From positions 1 through 35,481 of the IMG/VR virus record IMGVR_UViG_3300010354_000262: a stretch of 35,481 nt of DNA; one strand, written 5' to 3'. Below are positions 34,281 to 35,481 of the stretch, piece by piece; position 1 is the first letter of the stretch; each line of letters begins with the position of its first letter. The position numbers were made by a program, and so were the translations under genes. Below the pieces are notes generated by a model. It saw nothing but the letters and a program-made list of their open reading frames with translations. It had not been told where the DNA came from and searched no databases. The DNA is from a virus.

Positions 34281-35481
34281 TTGTAGTAGGCAGTCTGGCC
34301 AAATGGAGCAACAATTAAAGAAGAATTACCTCCCTCAGGTCCGTGGATAACAAACAGGGTTTCGCAATAGTCCTCGTCGCCCCAGTCACCACATGGATAA
34401 CCATCTGTAAACATAATGAAGCGTTTTGGCTCAATACCCTTTTCTTTCATGAACTCCCAATTGGCTACGAAGTCAGTGCCACCACCACCTTTGACTTTAT
34501 AGTCCATGATCTCGTCAGCGTTATCTCCGGAGAACTCAGCATAGTTGTAGACTTCTGTGTCAAAACACCACAAGTTCAATTTAAAGTCCACATACTCATC
34601 CATAATACCTTTGACTTCACTGATGAAGTCGTTGGCTTGACGGTCACTGATACTACCGCTCATGTCAATAGCAACACTGACGTCAATGGTTTCCTCATTC
34701 ATCATGCCCGGAAGCACTGCGCCTGTATGCTGGCTTTTACGATTTGGACGAGTGAAACTGAAATTGCTTTTGATGATGCTTTGGATGCTCATACGCAATA
34801 ACTGACGCCAATCCATTTTAGGCTCAGTTAAGTCCTTGATCATACGCTGGATTCCTGCTGGAACTTTGCCTGCGCCGGCACTCTGTGCCGCGGCGATCAT
34901 GGCCTCCTTGATCTCGTCACGGATCTTTTGGCGTTCTTCTTTGCTTAGACGAGGACGACCTTTTCCTTGTTTATTACCATTTTCACAGTCGCCGTCCCCA
35001 TCATCGTCCTCATCATCAAGGTGATCATCCAGCAGTTCGCCTAATTCTCCAATGTCAATTTTCTCTGCCTTCTCATATAGATCTGCATAGATTTCTTCAT
35101 AGCTCTTACCACGATACTTGTCATCTTGGAAGATTTTGATCCAGGTAGGCACTGTCCCAATCTTCTCATCTTTTAGAATTTGGTTAGCGGCATAATCTGC
35201 GGCAATGTTTGACAGCATGGGGTCACGACCTTCACGACGGCCCATATGGTCAAAGATGTTATGTAGGACTTCATGAGCAAAGCCGAACTCACATTCTTTG
35301 GGACTGAGTTCATTTACAAACCCATAATTGAAGTAGAAATTCCTGCCGTCAGTGGCTAAAGTTTGGCACCAATCTGAAGCATCAATCATGTGCATACGAG
35401 TTGCCAAATTACCAAAGAACGGATGGCGTAGTAGCAAACCTACACGGGCAGTAATAAGTTTATCCAGGATACGAGCCTTCT
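34277..35481 (-). CDS. Metallopeptidase-like and VWA domain protein, DUF2201 type (5' end outside window)
   Basis: The frame stays open to the right edge: codons upstream of the TTG at 35435-35437 read KARILDKLITARVG, which continues naturally into LLLRHPFFGN, so the gene is cut by the window and the TTG is not its start. The N-terminal domain has a zinc-type motif HEVLH (in FGFAHEVLHNIFDHMGRREG). An acidic linker (DDEDDDGDGD) and a basic helical region follow. The C-terminal half is a VWA-like domain with the metal-site motif AIDMSGSIS, a downstream GGGGTDF and the strand RFIMFTDGYPCGDWGDEDY. This matches the DUF2201_N plus DUF2201 layout. Such proteins often pair with a MoxR-type AAA ATPase in chaperone or metal-insertion systems; the partner would lie just outside the window. 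The gene is clearly richer in GC than the tail genes. Confidence 0.85.
   Translation of the reverse strand, partial: KARILDKLITARVGLLLRHPFFGNLATRMHMIDASDWCQTLATDGRNFYFNYGFVNELSPKECEFGFAHEVLHNIFDHMGRREGRDPMLSNIAADYAANQILKDEKIGTVPTWIKIFQDDKYRGKSYEEIYADLYEKAEKIDIGELGELLDDHLDDEDDDGDGDCENGNKQGKGRPRLSKEERQKIRDEIKEAMIAAAQSAGAGKVPAGIQRMIKDLTEPKMDWRQLLRMSIQSIIKSNFSFTRPNRKSQHTGAVLPGMMNEETIDVSVAIDMSGSISDRQANDFISEVKGIMDEYVDFKLNLWCFDTEVYNYAEFSGDNADEIMDYKVKGGGGTDFVANWEFMKEKGIEPKRFIMFTDGYPCGDWGDEDYCETLFVIHGPEGGNSSLIVAPFGQTAYYK

Noticed and set aside
34343-34801. 152-codon + strand frame opposite the VWA domain
   Set aside because: It mirrors the conserved VWA coding sequence on the other strand and has no plausible start signal.
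35435-35437. TTG as the start of the metallopeptidase/VWA gene
   Set aside because: The frame continues to the window edge without a stop, and the upstream residues (RILDKLITARVG) fit the N-terminal helix of the family.

Overview
The window is a 35.5 kb piece of a T4-like contractile-tailed (myovirus) phage genome. The protein set resembles marine relatives of T4 (the cyanophage and pelagiphage type) more than enteric T4: an oversized gp6 wedge protein, a 4,420-residue gp7-like protein, fibre proteins with repeated N-terminal modules, and late-promoter-like NATAAATA motifs. The left 32 kb is very AT-rich. The host cannot be read from the sequence. No tRNA, rRNA, CRISPR array, insertion sequence or integrase is visible.

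Region 1 (1-32241, all + strand) is one tightly packed tail module. In order it encodes a large hub-like protein cut by the left edge, a gp5-type spike carrying a GH19 lysozyme/chitinase-like domain at its C-terminus, gp25, gp6, the giant gp7-like wedge protein (13.3 kb, over a third of the window), a 970-aa structural protein, a 535-aa fibre-like protein, a 203-aa conserved virion protein, and three tandem paralogous fibre proteins (611, 328 and 421 aa). Gaps between genes are 1-8 bases except two of about 45 bases, and each of those holds a NATAAATA motif about 20 bases before the next ATG. Together these genes would build the baseplate hub, the wedges and the host-recognition fibres.

Region 2 (32238-35481, all - strand) converges on region 1 with overlapping stop codons inside a 22-base palindrome. 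Read from right to left it encodes a metallopeptidase-like/VWA protein (cut by the right edge), three small to mid-sized proteins of unknown function, and thymidylate synthase ThyA. This block is richer in GC and has clear Shine-Dalgarno sequences fused to upstream stop codons, unlike the tail module. It looks like a metabolic/accessory operon.

The most notable content is inside the large structural proteins: a seven-repeat FG-GAP-like propeller in the gp7-like protein interrupted by a module also present in gp6, a near-identical 68-residue module duplicated 1.9 kb apart, a string of Calx-beta-like domains at the gp7 C-terminus, and a spike whose lytic domain lies beyond the beta-helix instead of before it.
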